A stretch of 64,000 nt of DNA, taken from Cyclospora cayetanensis. Lineage: Eukaryota > Apicomplexa > Conoidasida > Eucoccidiorida > Eimeriidae. The DNA lies in contig NW_020312270.1 of the NCBI RefSeq assembly GCF_002999335.1, forward strand, positions 1 through 64,000, in the 5' to 3' direction. Position 1 is the stretch's first letter; every line of letters starts with the position of its first letter. The translations under genes were made by a program, and so were the position numbers. This document shows, piece by piece, positions 24,081 through 35,689 of this stretch. Below the pieces are notes generated by a model, which saw nothing but the letters and a program-made list of their open reading frames with translations, was not told the DNA's origin and did no database searches.

Positions 24081-24849
24081 GAAACATTAAATAAGTTTTT
24101 GTGAGTTTTGTATCGAGCCTGGATTTAGGAGTCCCCACTTAAGACCATAGGTAAAACTCTTCCCCATTAGAGAGCAATAATTATGTCTTTTGATTGAACT
24201 AGGCGTCGTGCGGATTCCCCGCCATCATCGCAAGGGACCGTTGTGGACGGCAGGAGAACTACCTTCGCATCACAAAGGACGTTAAGAGAAATTATGGCTC
24301 GTTCCGTTCTATTCGTGTTGGAAAATGACAATAAACTTCCAGAGGTTGGTGCAACCGCTTTGATGCTGGATAAGCAGAGAGAACTGGGGAACTGGAGCAG
24401 CGTAGGGGAAGTATCTAAGCATGTCATTGGCTAGGTGTAGCAGATACAGCGATGCAAGAAGGGAAACCGCCCACATCCTGCACGATGCGAATCGAAAATG
24501 TGCGAAGAGCAGTGCTCTTCAGCTGTAGAGGTGCCTCGCTAAGCACAAACGAGGACTGAGAACGCGGAACTCCCTTGCGCAAGATGCAATGTGCTGCACT
24601 ACCCAGCTTTTTATTAAGATCCTCACATTCAGAGACTGGGCTAAGGAATTACAGTCTCAGATTACTTGAGATTCCGATAAATAAAGGCGAAGTGTACGAG
24701 CACGCGGCTGGAGCAGTGCATAAGAAATATGCAGGCGGGGAAAGCTACAATTAAACATTTTCCACTGCACTAGTTAAAAAAATACCTAGGAATTAGTGAG
24801 AATTTAACTACCTGGCTTGACCATTTGCACATATAATCGATTGTAGAGT

Positions 24850-25030
24850 ACGGCCAGCTTGATACACAAGACGCAAGGTTTGTATGCGTGTGCCTTACAC
24901 ATGCGTGAAATTTAGTGACTGCTCGGAGTGCTAAGAGATTACAGCTGCGCGCCCTATTCCTCCCTCTCCCTCCTGTCGGAACCCTTGGGGGCGCGGGTAT
25001 GCGGAAAGGGAAGTTGTTTTCAGAGCAAAC
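24850..25030 (-). repeat. Dispersed LTR-like repeat, copy 3 (inverted)
   Basis: The segment has GTGCCTTACACATGCG, then ACTGCTCGGAGTGCTAAGAG, then a CCTCCCTCTCCCTCCTGTCGG block and GGAAAGGGAAG. This is collinear with copies at 23920 and 41210 and inverted relative to those at 9950 and 39790. No ORF is present. Confidence 0.5.
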
Positions 25031-25759
25031 ACTCGGTACCCTCTTAAGTTTTTACTTTATCACTGTATCAGGAGTTGAGTGTATCCTCACTAAGACCGTG
25101 TACGAAAGACTAAAATTTGGGTTTCAAACATGGAGAAAAAGTTGAGTAAAGGAAAACCACGTGTTTGATTCGCGTAAGCGTTCAACAATGACATCAATCT
25201 TGTTTATGGCTATATTAAAAGGATCTTTCCGGTGGAAACCAACGTGCCGTTGCCGCCAACAAGTGGATTGCACCAGCTTGGTGGGACCGAACAATTCGAA
25301 TCCTCTTTGGCAAGCCCCACTCAACATAAAATTTATCCACCCTTAACATGCATGGAAAGCCATCAGAGGTAGGGCATGGATATGCAGTGGAATAGTAAAG
25401 CGCTGGGTCACCGCAGCTGAAGTACTGCAGTGCTCTTGCACTCAAGCATGCAGATGGCTCTCCTTTTCAGACCAGGCAGCATGAAATGCCGAAAAAAAGC
25501 ACACTAAAATTTACTTGTTATAGGAAGATCTAACCAGTGGAGGGTGGTAGCCCGTCGGTTTCCTCTTTGGGACATTGTCTACCCCGTCAAAAACAGTATT
25601 CCCGACCAGCAATGAGTCTCGATGCGAGATAGACGCATCTTTTGGCCAACAGAACAGTGATGTTATCGGTTAGAGCCCCAAAATTACGTGCGCTTCCTCA
25701 TATGCTGTAGTATGCAGATAAGCTCGAACACGAAGATCGAGCAGCGAGCTTCACAACGC

Positions 25760-26803
25760 TCAAATACTCACAAAAAGCATATCCAGCCAATACCCAACCT
25801 GTCCCTGAATCACGGGTAAATTCGCCACATGCTGCCCCGCTTCGACGAGTTTCCCAACCCCCTGGTATGCGTGGTCTTCCTCATGATCGTCCACAGGCTC
25901 CCCTATTTCCTGTAAAGTGTCCTTCCTCACTTGTGAGAGATACTCACTCGCGGCTGCTCTGCTACGCACCGCACCAAGGAGCCGCAGAAGCCCCGCCTGG
26001 AGCTCACGGTCTACACCTAGAGCCCCTTCTTTCACCTTCTTCTCCCAGAGTTCTGCTGCTTTCGCCTGCTGGCGCCGCACCTGCATCTTTAATTCATGGC
26101 GCTGAATGGCCTCTTCCACATATTGACCAACTTTTGCCTCTGTGCCTTCCACAATCCGCGCTTCTAGTTGCAGAGCTGCGCTCTCTAAGCACGCCAAATC
26201 CATTGCCATGGCTTGGCGGTATGCTTCTTGTCGTTCCTCAGGATTCTTTATGTTTTCTGGCGGGACAAAGTTCTTTGACATTTCCAGAGCCTTCTGGAAG
26301 TGATGCAGTGAATCATTCCAGGATTCGTCTTCAGTGGGGTAAATCAGGCCAAATCCGCTTATGTACTTTAGTTGCTGGAAACGCTCTTTCAGGTCCGAAA
26401 CAACGGGCACCGTGCCATCGGATCTTATGCGTAGTTGACTCACAGTGCCGCTGAGGCTCGAGGGATCCATGAGAGAATCAGGCGGCAGCGCGTCAAGAAG
26501 GCCAACATCCTTAGTCTGCTTCTTAGGTAGAACGTATAAGGCTCCTGGAATGGCAGCGATCAAAACCACTAGCGCCATCAGCGCGATCGCCATCGTTCGG
26601 CTTTGACTTCCTTCCCCCTTTCCATGAGGCGCGCTCACGGAATGCGGAGGCCACTGAGTAGCTTGAATCCCAGGGGCCTGTTCCATGTAAAGACCGGCGT
26701 CATACTCTGGCTGATATGCTTGCAGCTCCATTAAGGAGCGCTGGGCATCTACTGGCACAGGCTTCTGCATTGTGGCAATCGGGTATCTCGAACTTACGGC
26801 CAC
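25760..26803 (-). CDS. Single-pass membrane protein of unknown function
   Basis: This ORF of 347 residues (336 if the second Met, MQKPVP, is used) is not a family I recognise. Residues 1-70 are polar; one hydrophobic segment follows (MAIALMALVVLIAAIPGALY, about 71-90), then about 255 mostly charged, helical residues rich in Glu, Ala and Gln (for example ELKMQVRRQQAKAAELWEKK), suggesting a coiled coil. With no signal peptide this fits a type II topology. The ORF ends LFVSI-stop, but TTT|GTGAGT at about 25770 is a good splice donor, so the true C-terminus may lie in a further exon to the left. The gene is divergent from RRP8, with about 730 bases between the starts. Confidence 0.72.
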   Translation of the reverse strand: MAVSSRYPIATMQKPVPVDAQRSLMELQAYQPEYDAGLYMEQAPGIQATQWPPHSVSAPHGKGEGSQSRTMAIALMALVVLIAAIPGALYVLPKKQTKDVGLLDALPPDSLMDPSSLSGTVSQLRIRSDGTVPVVSDLKERFQQLKYISGFGLIYPTEDESWNDSLHHFQKALEMSKNFVPPENIKNPEERQEAYRQAMAMDLACLESAALQLEARIVEGTEAKVGQYVEEAIQRHELKMQVRRQQAKAAELWEKKVKEGALGVDRELQAGLLRLLGAVRSRAAASEYLSQVRKDTLQEIGEPVDDHEEDHAYQGVGKLVEAGQHVANLPVIQGQVGYWLDMLFVSI

Positions 26804-27530
26804 GCACGAAGTCCAACCAACACCGTTCCACGGAGGCTAAAATGCGTACAAATATCCTGCTATGGCTGTGAGACGAGGAGTGGAAATCAAACGGGACCGG
26901 TTCCTGGCATCTCGGCGAAGCGCAAAAACTAGGACGGACTTTTCAGCCTTAGGTGGCACTAATGTTCCCTAGGAATGTTTGGCCATACAAATTATGGACA
27001 AAATTAAAAAAAATACGTGAATATGCGAAGGGCTACTCGATGTTTACACCAGCCTGTCGTCTGTAGATGCTGTGGGAGAGGGGCGGTCTGTGGCGGTGAG
27101 CCAGTCGAGGTAGTAAAAGAAAGCATTTGTATAGCGCATCATTTCTAATAAGAGCTGCTGCTATTCTTACTCCACGAATCTTTTTCTCTATCATTGTTGA
27201 AGGCAGAGCCGATATCTGGCGTTATTATACGATGTATTTTGTACAGTCTTCGAGCCGTCAGCATGCTGACGGTTGGGGTCTACGATACTACGTTCTTTTT
27301 GTCCTCTCCTAAAACACGCGGCGTATGTATGGCGTATCACCATCTTATTTCCCCGTGTTTGGGCACGTAACGTGCTTCAATCCTACCAAAGGTGCAAACA
27401 GTCGCCAGTGCGCGCAGTACATAACATATGGCATCCTAAAGGGCCTTCAGCGCCCACTCCGCTTTACTGGAAAGGCACTAAGATCTCATCAAGGGACCCG
27501 ATCTCGGTCTTCTACTGTTCTGCTGGTGTA

Positions 27531-30356
27531 ATGTTATCGCTGCGCTTCAAGTCCAAACGCAGAGCAGCTGCACATGCCCTTGGGTCAGGTGGCGGCATCC
27601 ATGCGCAGCAACTGGTGACTCCTGAATCATTAGACAAGCGGAATTGTAATTTCGCTCCACCCGTCCCCGGATCCAACGCCTGTTGTGGCAATCAGGGCCC
27701 TAATCACTCCATAAGGGCGGAAAAACACAGCGCCAAAGGCCAGCGAAGCCGAACCTCTACTGTACAGGCAGTGGAGGTGCCCAAGGAAAAGACTAAAGAC
27801 CTTGTCAGCCTCCGTGATAGATCTCCTCGAGTTCATCACCTAGGGGCTGACACTTCTGGTGGCGCCGCCCCACACGAGAAGAGTAAAAGACGCAGCCACA
27901 AAAAACATCCACAACAAGGCCATTCGCAGCAGCCAAACAGCAAAGATGGACTGTTGCGGAACTGCTGCAGCGAACATTCGGAAAAAAAGCGCACCAGGCC
28001 CTTCGACGAAGAATTCCACCATGGGGCGGATACAGGCAACCGCACAGCAACCAAAACCAGCAAGCGTGCCTTAGAGTGCTGGGCAGATTCAGGAATGGAT
28101 AAGTTTCCACAAGAAAGCATGGATCTGCAGGATGAGGCATGCAAGGATGTTCATGCGAAGAGGCAGAAGTTGCAACTGGTAAAGCAATTTGCAGCTCGAG
28201 GGGCAGCAGCTAATAGTGCTGCTGCGCTTGTGGATCGGCTGCACGGCAGCCGCTTCCGCTCCCTCAATGAATTTTTGTACACCAGAAGCGGAAAGGAGGC
28301 CATGGACTACTACCAGAGGGACCCCAAACTCTTTGATCTTGTGCGTCTATATGGCTGCTGCTTACCCAAGTGCACTTCTGCATCTTTTCTTATTTTCGCT
28401 CTTCGTAGTTGCTGGTGGGTGCTTAGCTAGCAGCTAGTGCATGCATAAGCTGTTTTCTGCATTTGCCTCTGCTGACCGCTGTCATGTAATTTGGGTAGTG
28501 CTAACTAAGGCGAGACTTCTGTGTTAACAACCGCCGAAGCAGACAGCACAGCTGAGCCACAGGTGCCCCTGGCTGCTGCTCTCCAGACACTCCAGGCGGC
28601 AGGAAATGGGGAAGTGCTCAGTATAGCGCTTTCTCTGTAAAACCAAGATAAGGACTGCTTTAGTATGGCTATTTAGATCACGCACTGCAGAGGGCCAATA
28701 AACCCTGTTTTCCAGATACACTGCGCAATGTTGTTGTGCTGTGTCGTGCCATATCTTTTGCCTTCTCAGTACCACGCGGGGTATCGTGCACAAGTGCGGC
28801 GATGGCCGTTGAATCCCCTGACTTATGTTGTCAGTTGGCTCAAGACGCAACCGAAGGAATGGGTGTAGGTTCTATCTTCTATCGCAACAAAGCATTCCGC
28901 TTTTCTCACCCTCGCACCTGTGCCAGTATTCACTACAACAATGGTTGCTGTCAAGCGTGTAAAGCAAAAGCAGACGGTAGAGCTACTTCTCCCACGAATG
29001 TGTGATAAGTTCCAGTGAAACACATGCGTTCTTCCTCCGTTGCGCTGTAGCGTTGGCGACTTTGGATGCGGCGAGGCAACGCTGGCTCTCCAATTTCCCG
29101 AACGGTAAAGGATCTTTTTCAATGCGGATGCCTATGTGAAGTTTATGCGATAAGCGTTCGCCTCAAGAGCAGATTGCAGCTGCTTGCTCTCAATTGGGTA
29201 TACTGGTACAGTTACAGCGGGCGCTCGCTTCATTTCAGATTGCACTTCATAACTAGGGTGTTCCGCTTCAGGCAGTTTTACTCGTTCGACTTGGTGGCGG
29301 GAAACGAGCGGATCACTGCCTGCGATGTCTCGAGTGTATGTCGACCTGGATTTGTGTACACTTAGCTGGACAGTGCGCTTTCTTAGCAAACCTGCAAGCT
29401 CTCATTATCTGCTTGTGTACTGGTGAAGCTAACTTCCCCAACCTTAGACACAGCAATGAGTTACTTACGCTTTTTTGGCTGCTTGTGTCGATGTTGGTTT
29501 CGAACTGCAGGTTCCCCTGCCAAATGGACACTTAGACGTGGCGATTTTCTGTTTAAGTCTGATGGGAAAGGATTGGCCATCTTTTTTAAAGGAAGCTCAT
29601 AGAGTCCTGAAGCCTAGGTACTTTGCATGTGCACGCGTGCCTTTGCCAAGTCTAATTTCACAGTCTAGAGCCATTTGTGAATGGCCGCATGTTGACGCGG
29701 TTGGTGTAAGTGCAAATCCCATAAAGCAATTAATCGGAAGCTAAAAGACATCACATCATTACTTATTGCCAATCGAAAACCCCCGTGGACTCACAGACAG
29801 GAACTCGACATATGGCGCCCTAATGCTATGCTGTGTTGACCAGTCTATCAGGCATTCACCTTTGTGCAGTGGTGCGTCAATCCCAAGCGCGCTGAGTTCT
29901 AATCACTAAACCTATGGCTGCGACTTTCTTTCAGTGGCTACCTGTTGATAGTGGAAGTTTCTTCGCGGATTGCGTCATTGCAAGCGTTTATCGAAGCTGT
30001 TGAAGGCTTGGGATTCAAAAACAATACACGGGTCTGTTCCCTTCATACACTCCTAAAAAGAGTGTCAAAGTGTGGTGCAAGCCGCACGAAAGTGTTGCTG
30101 CTAGCTATATTGATGAGCGCAGGTGGAGTCTCAGCGCCCAACAGGTAGCCCGCTGGTCGCTAGCCAGTGGCACGGAAAGCTTGCGCATATAGCTTTTCAA
30201 TTATATGTTACTCACTTTGTTTATGTGTAGGAGGACTTAGCGTCGTTCTTCGTTCTTCTGGAGTTTGCCAAGGATATTCGAAGCTCAAAACTACGTAGAC
30301 ACGACCCTGAGCTCTCCGAGAAGCTCTTACAGCCGTGCCTTTACAAACGCCGGTAG
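27531..30356 (+). CDS. RRP8: RRP8, 25S/28S rRNA (m1A) methyltransferase
   Basis: RRP8 is a nucleolar SAM-dependent enzyme that methylates an adenine N1 in large-subunit rRNA. Seven exons join in frame: 27531-28340, 28770-28864, 29051-29104, 29272-29335, 29511-29617, 29935-30031 and 30231-30356, giving 450 residues. The long N-terminal exon is basic and low-complexity, as usual for the family. The core shows, in order, [40 protein letters not shown] motif [47 protein letters not shown] and a C-terminal [13 protein letters not shown] at 27531 ([11 protein letters not shown]) is preferred to the in-frame ATG at 27273 because the latter's extension has no family likeness; either is possible. Its 3' end faces that of the MFS gene. 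Confidence 0.93.
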
Positions 30357-30643
30357 GATCGACGTTTTTCTCCAACCTCACGTTTAAGCAGCAGCAATAA
30401 GGTAACAACGGCCGCAGGCGCTGAAGAGCCGGCAGCAACAGCATCTGGAGCTCATGTGAAGTCCTCGCACGGCTCCAGAGGGAACCCATAGCTCGTCTAT
30501 GCAGGTTGGTGGCACTGGAATTTGCATGGTGCTTTTCCGTGGCAAGAAGCTCTATGCGACTGTGATTCACGATTTTCTCCTCTTGTCCGTCGGCAATGTG
30601 GCCTCCGCTGCTAGTGATGTCTTCCAGAGTTCTCGAGGTTTTG

Positions 30644-33545
30644 CTACTTGGACGACTTGGAACTAGCAGACATCGGGTCCCCTGCTGGGGGCGGGGTGTA
30701 ATTTCTGTCGGTGCGTGTCCGCATCCCTGTGCTTGCCGCACGGAACGTCTCGTAGGCAATAGCATCTTTGGGGTACGTGAAGTGCATTAGCCCGTACTGA
30801 TCCGCAAACAACGGTAGAGCAGCACAACACCGTAGATCAAAATTCACGTACTGCAAACAGCTTCCATTTAAATAAGGACTACGTGTACGTGACCTTCCAC
30901 TAGGCTGATGGCGTTGCAGTATTTGAGGTGGAACAGCGCGCAGCTGGAAATGTGTATTGGAACATACGCGGTATAACGCAGCAATTCGGAGCAACGGAGA
31001 GTGATGCTGGTGAAATCGCTAAAGTTTCGGTTTAAAACATTTGGACTTACAAGGAAGAAACATACAGTCCACGGAAATGCGGTGGCAACTAGAAGCGCAT
31101 TTGCTAACGCCTGTGAAAAAATGCCACGGAGATCAATAATTTTTCTGCATTAGGCACCAATACGAATTGCTCTGCCACCTGGTTCATCCATTTAGCGCGC
31201 AACGGGCACAAGAACCATATCCATCAGATTTTGAATGCTCCGCCAAAGGAACTGTCTGAGTTGGGGTCGCCAATGCAGTTAAATAAATGTCTCACGTCCG
31301 TGTTTCTTTCTCGCTCTACCGCAGCGTGGAATGGTACACCTGTCCGATATCCAAAGATCGATTCAGCTGTGTCAAATGAGAAAAGCACCTGCATGGCACG
31401 ATTTTCATGTTAATAGTTTTTTTACGCGAAACTCCTTGTGCGGTGAAACAAAGGATTGGCATGATAGAATAACAGTCAGAGGTCCCTTTCTCCCCAGTAC
31501 GCGGCTTGAATAAACGTGCTGAACATACTGGCACGAGCCTTGTAGAACGCACCAACCTATGGTGTGAGGGCTTTGTATGGGCCGCAAACTCACCAAGAAG
31601 AGCGATAACGGGAGACCCCAGAAGGGCGGAGACACTGCCCTCAACAGCAATTTGGGTGGCAAAGACCGTAGCACGCGAATCCGGCTCCACGATTTCTGAG
31701 AGGATCGGCCTGTTCACTCCGCTAGGACACCAAGATATTGCGAAACCTGACAGATCCACAACAATAAAAGGAGCAAGAAATGCAGCTGTTCAAATGGTGG
31801 ATCCCAGATCCAGAAGACTTGACGTTCGGTGGGAAAAGAGCTCTTCGTGTGGAATGCGATGTGCAAGGCGCCTTTTGCATCGCAGTCAAGAGAGGAACAA
31901 ACTTCAACTAACCCAAAACAAGCATATCGATGGCATAGAGACCAAAAAACTCTGGCCTTCTTGGGATCCCGAGGAGCCCGATGTAAATCAGCGGCAGGGC
32001 CAAAAGCGTTCCAAGTTGCCCAACAAGAGGCCGGCCGTGGAACTCACTCCACCGCTCAGCCTGATCCCCCAACCATCCCCCAAAGAGTGATCCTAAGAGT
32101 CCTCCCACCAGGGGACAGGCTGTAAGCAGAGAGGCCTGCCAGTCCGGCATTCCGACATACTGGAAGTAAAGCGTGTAGAACTGAAAAGCATGCAGTGGGA
32201 TGTAACCGCAGACACCCTGCAGGAGGAGCAACAGGAATGTTCTGCTGAAGGCAGCGCGGCAAAAGTTGTGGCAGCGCTGATAAAAATCAGTGAAAGCGCC
32301 TTTTTGTTGCTTGTTGCTGTTTTTGACTAGATCTAATGGTAACTCATTCACTAGGGTCACTTGGTTGCGTGGTGGCTCTTTCGCAAGAAGCTGGACGAGG
32401 GAAGCAACGAACAGCGACAGCACGCCAGCAGAAAAAAAGGCGAGGCGCCAGCCCTAATGATTGCATAAGAGCGCAAATACAAGCGGAAAGGGCCGTAGAA
32501 CCTAGTATGAAAGCAGAACAGCTGTTTCAGATTTAGCCCAGTTTGCTAGGTGAATGGTTACAGAATAATGCAAATGCAGCCTAATGAGTTCATGGGACTT
32601 GTTGCTGCGCACAGTGTGCAATCACCTTTACGCCCTCTATGGCTGTAATATTGGCGACGGAGCCACCAATCATCGCCCCCATAATACATCCTGAGAACCA
32701 CGGCACAAAAAGTGATATCAAGAAGGTATACGCTCACGTCACTTTACGTACAAGGCGGTTCTCATGGGCAGGAAAAATGATTGATAGAGCTAAAAGCTGG
32801 CACACAGCCTGACAGAAGGCAGCAGTACCTGCGCAAAGGAAGAGCTGCAGCCAGCCATAGTGCTCTCCTCTCATTGTGGGCGGGAACAAATCGGCAATCA
32901 GCGACTGCGCTACCGGGCCGATACTGAATGCCCACAGCACACTTAACTATTTCTCTGCAAGCAGCTAATCATTGCAACTATAGGACCTTTGCAAAAATCA
33001 ACACACTAGTAGTCGTCAGTCTTTGCTAGCCTAGCCTCTGCAAATCCCCCTTTGAATTAAGACTTACCTGGCCATGGCGATGCCATTGAGCACCTTAAGG
33101 AGTGCAAACTGCCAGAAAGCTGTGGAGCTTCCCAAGAAAATGGATACAATTCCCCACCCAGCGCAACCCAAAGAGAGTAGCTGCACGCGGGAGCTCCTAT
33201 CAGCGAGCACACCCCAAATCAGCCCGGCGATTGCCTGGGAAGCGCTCTGAAATACAGAAATGAAGTACAATGCACAGTAATGAAGTAAATGCAGAGCAAA
33301 AACCTGCTAAGAAGCTTTGTGAACAACCATATAGACGGGAATGGGCTGGCAGGCGCTGAAACCTGGTGTGAATTCTAAATGTAAATAGAGAAAACGCTCA
33401 CCTGGTAGAACACCAGCGAGCCAAGGTCCTGCAGGGCCCAGTGGAAGTCAGACTGAAGGACCTTGAAACTAGCTGGCATCAGTTGCATATCGATGCCTTC
33501 GATTCCGCACACTACATTTAAGACTGGGACCACAACACCACACAT
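30644..33545 (-). CDS. Major facilitator superfamily transporter
   Basis: This is a 12-TM-type MFS carrier of unknown substrate. Phase-consistent exons: 33545(or further 5')-33402, 33246-33068, 32941-32748, 32690-32626, 32453-31913, 31785-31594, 31366-31338, 31110-31051 and 30850-30644; from ATG 33545 this gives 536 residues. Visible MFS landmarks are the loop 2-3 signature GLIWGVLADRSSRVQLLSLG, PPTMRGEHYGWLQL, GWRLAFF before TM5, and GGLLGSLFGGWLGDQAERW between TM7 and TM8. SWCPSGVNRPILSEIVEPDS resembles Spinster-type and related organic-ion MFS proteins. The first exon begins mid-TM1, so an N-terminal exon upstream of 33553 is likely but was not identified. A 29-base micro-exon encodes ESIFGYRTG. 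The gene converges on RRP8 with 287 bases between stops. Confidence 0.88.
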
Positions 33546-35689
33546 GCAGTTGCCTGTTACAATTTGATATTACAGTCGCCATACGCGAGTGCGGAAAACG
33601 AAATACATCCACCCCTGGAGGATCTGTGAATAGCACGACCGATAAAGAAGTAATAAAAGACATCGACATATGTCACTTCTGTCCGCTGTACCTCCACCAT
33701 CTTTGTCACATGTATGTGGCGTCGCGGGATACCTACCAGCTTGCGTGCGGGCAGCCGATGCCCGCAGCCGGAATTCCTCATTTTTTCCTTTTTTGCTGGG
33801 TATCACACTGGTACAAGACCATGCACAGGAGCATACAGATAAACCGAGAGCTGGTACACCATGCACTTCCTCAACTAGGGCCCACAGGGCGTTCTACGTT
33901 GCAGGTTGTGCAATGAAATACTTCACACTAATTAGGTATGTGTGTTCTAGCGGGCTTTTTCATGGCAAAAATAGCAGCATATTTGAGTTGAATGACTGTG
34001 GTGCAAAACACTTGTCTTTGTTAGTGCCAAGAACTTGAATCGCCTCAGTTTGTAGTTGTCTTCCTTTGCGAGGAACATAAGTACCTGCAGTTTCCGTCTC
34101 CCTGCATCAGCAGAAGTCCCATGCCTCCTGGTTGCTCATTAGGGGAAGGCATATTCTCCAACTTCACAATTCCTGCTGCACTCCGCCTTCTGCCCTATAG
34201 ACTGAGGCGAGTGGGAGCTGCACGAGAGTCGTCCGTCGAAAACCAAAGTCCCCATGAACATGGGGAAGATCGATCAGTTACACACATAACACTTATATTC
34301 GGAAACAGAAAATTGAAAAGATTACAGCTTTGTTTGAGCCACAGTTGCTAGTACACTAAGCCGCATGGCCGACGGACCAGACCGGTTCTCCTGTAGCCAA
34401 GAGACAACTGTGGAGATGGTGCCTCTCCGTAAAACATTCCAGCGCAACAGTTATCACTTCAAATAAACTAGTGCTCACGCTAAAAATTGTAGGTAGATAA
34501 AGGAACAGATCAGACACGCAAGCCTTAGACAGCTCCTTGGGCTTCACCAAAGGACGTTTGTGGGAGACTGTTGGCGTGCATGCACGACCAGGGATAATTT
34601 CGCCACCTGCTAGACTTACCTGTGTATAAGTGTTTTTTAGTAGTTCAGTTATGATGTTGACTTAATTGAATCGTCCTTTGGCGCAGCTGTGTGTACTGTC
34701 GAACGGGAGATCGAGACACTACAGCCATGTTGACATTGCAAGAGGAGAACGCAATAATCTCTCCCGTAACACACTAGCCTCCTTATGACCACTGAGTGTG
34801 TACACAAGTGCGACTGTGCATGAACATTTGGTAATAAGTGTGCCAGCTTCTTTTTTTCGCTTGCATTTCAATGCTGTACATGACTCCATTTATGGTTTCC
34901 ATTGAGAGACTAGCTCCAGCCTCAATACAAGCCTAACAGGGACTTACTGAGCGTGAACCAAGACAGCTCCTTCCCGACCCACACCTCTTAGAGTGACTAG
35001 GGAAAAGCAGAGGGACAGCAATCTTGCTAGGATGCGTAGCGCATAGGCACAAACTCTAAGCGCTGCAAGCATTCGCAACTAGCTGAAACTACCGTTCAGC
35101 GCATGTGCACACGTTGCGTCTTTTGTTCAGGCTAATAGTACTCTACAATAACGAAAATATATGGACAGGCAAGCGAGGTAGTCAATACCTACTCATCCTT
35201 TGTTAGGTATAACTGGCGTAGTAGAGGGGAGTTATTCGAAACTTAGCCCGGCATATATCCCCTGCCCCTAGTCCCTCCTCGCTTCAAAAAGCACGCGCAC
35301 GACAGTAAAAGGATACCCTAGCTGTCGCCACTCCTCGAAGGGCGGAAACATGAAAACCGCGCATTCTCATAAGAAACGAGTGTGCACATTAAGAGTTGAA
35401 GTGAAGTCGACTGGAGCAAAGGCACTCATACTAGCCAATAACGAACGGTTGACGCATGTAGCGTGACCTATCTTAAAGCCTTTTGAAGGATTATAAGGAA
35501 AAATGTAGGGTTGACATATCGTAGAATGCCTGCGCATGAATATGAGTGCAATGAACACATCGAAAAACCACAAATGGGACCCTTAATAGCAATATTCATA
35601 CGTGGAGGTAGCTACTTTCAGGTAAACCATGTGCTGAGGACCAAGTATTATCGGCGGAAGAGAGGACTACCATTCGTGCCGAATAGCGC

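Larger units (their letters stand above)
22733..25759. other. Intergenic stretch with two dispersed repeats
   Basis: No gene was recognised between UTP3 and the membrane-protein gene. It holds two inverted copies of the LTR-like repeat (23920-24080 and 24850-25030). A consensus-like donor just after the neighbouring ORF (about 25770) leaves open that a 3' exon of that gene lies here, but I could not identify one. Confidence 0.5.

Noticed and set aside
31205..31240. Possible extra MFS exon encoding PLAEHSKSDG
   Set aside because: No donor keeps it in phase, and the exons at 31338 and 31110 join directly in frame.
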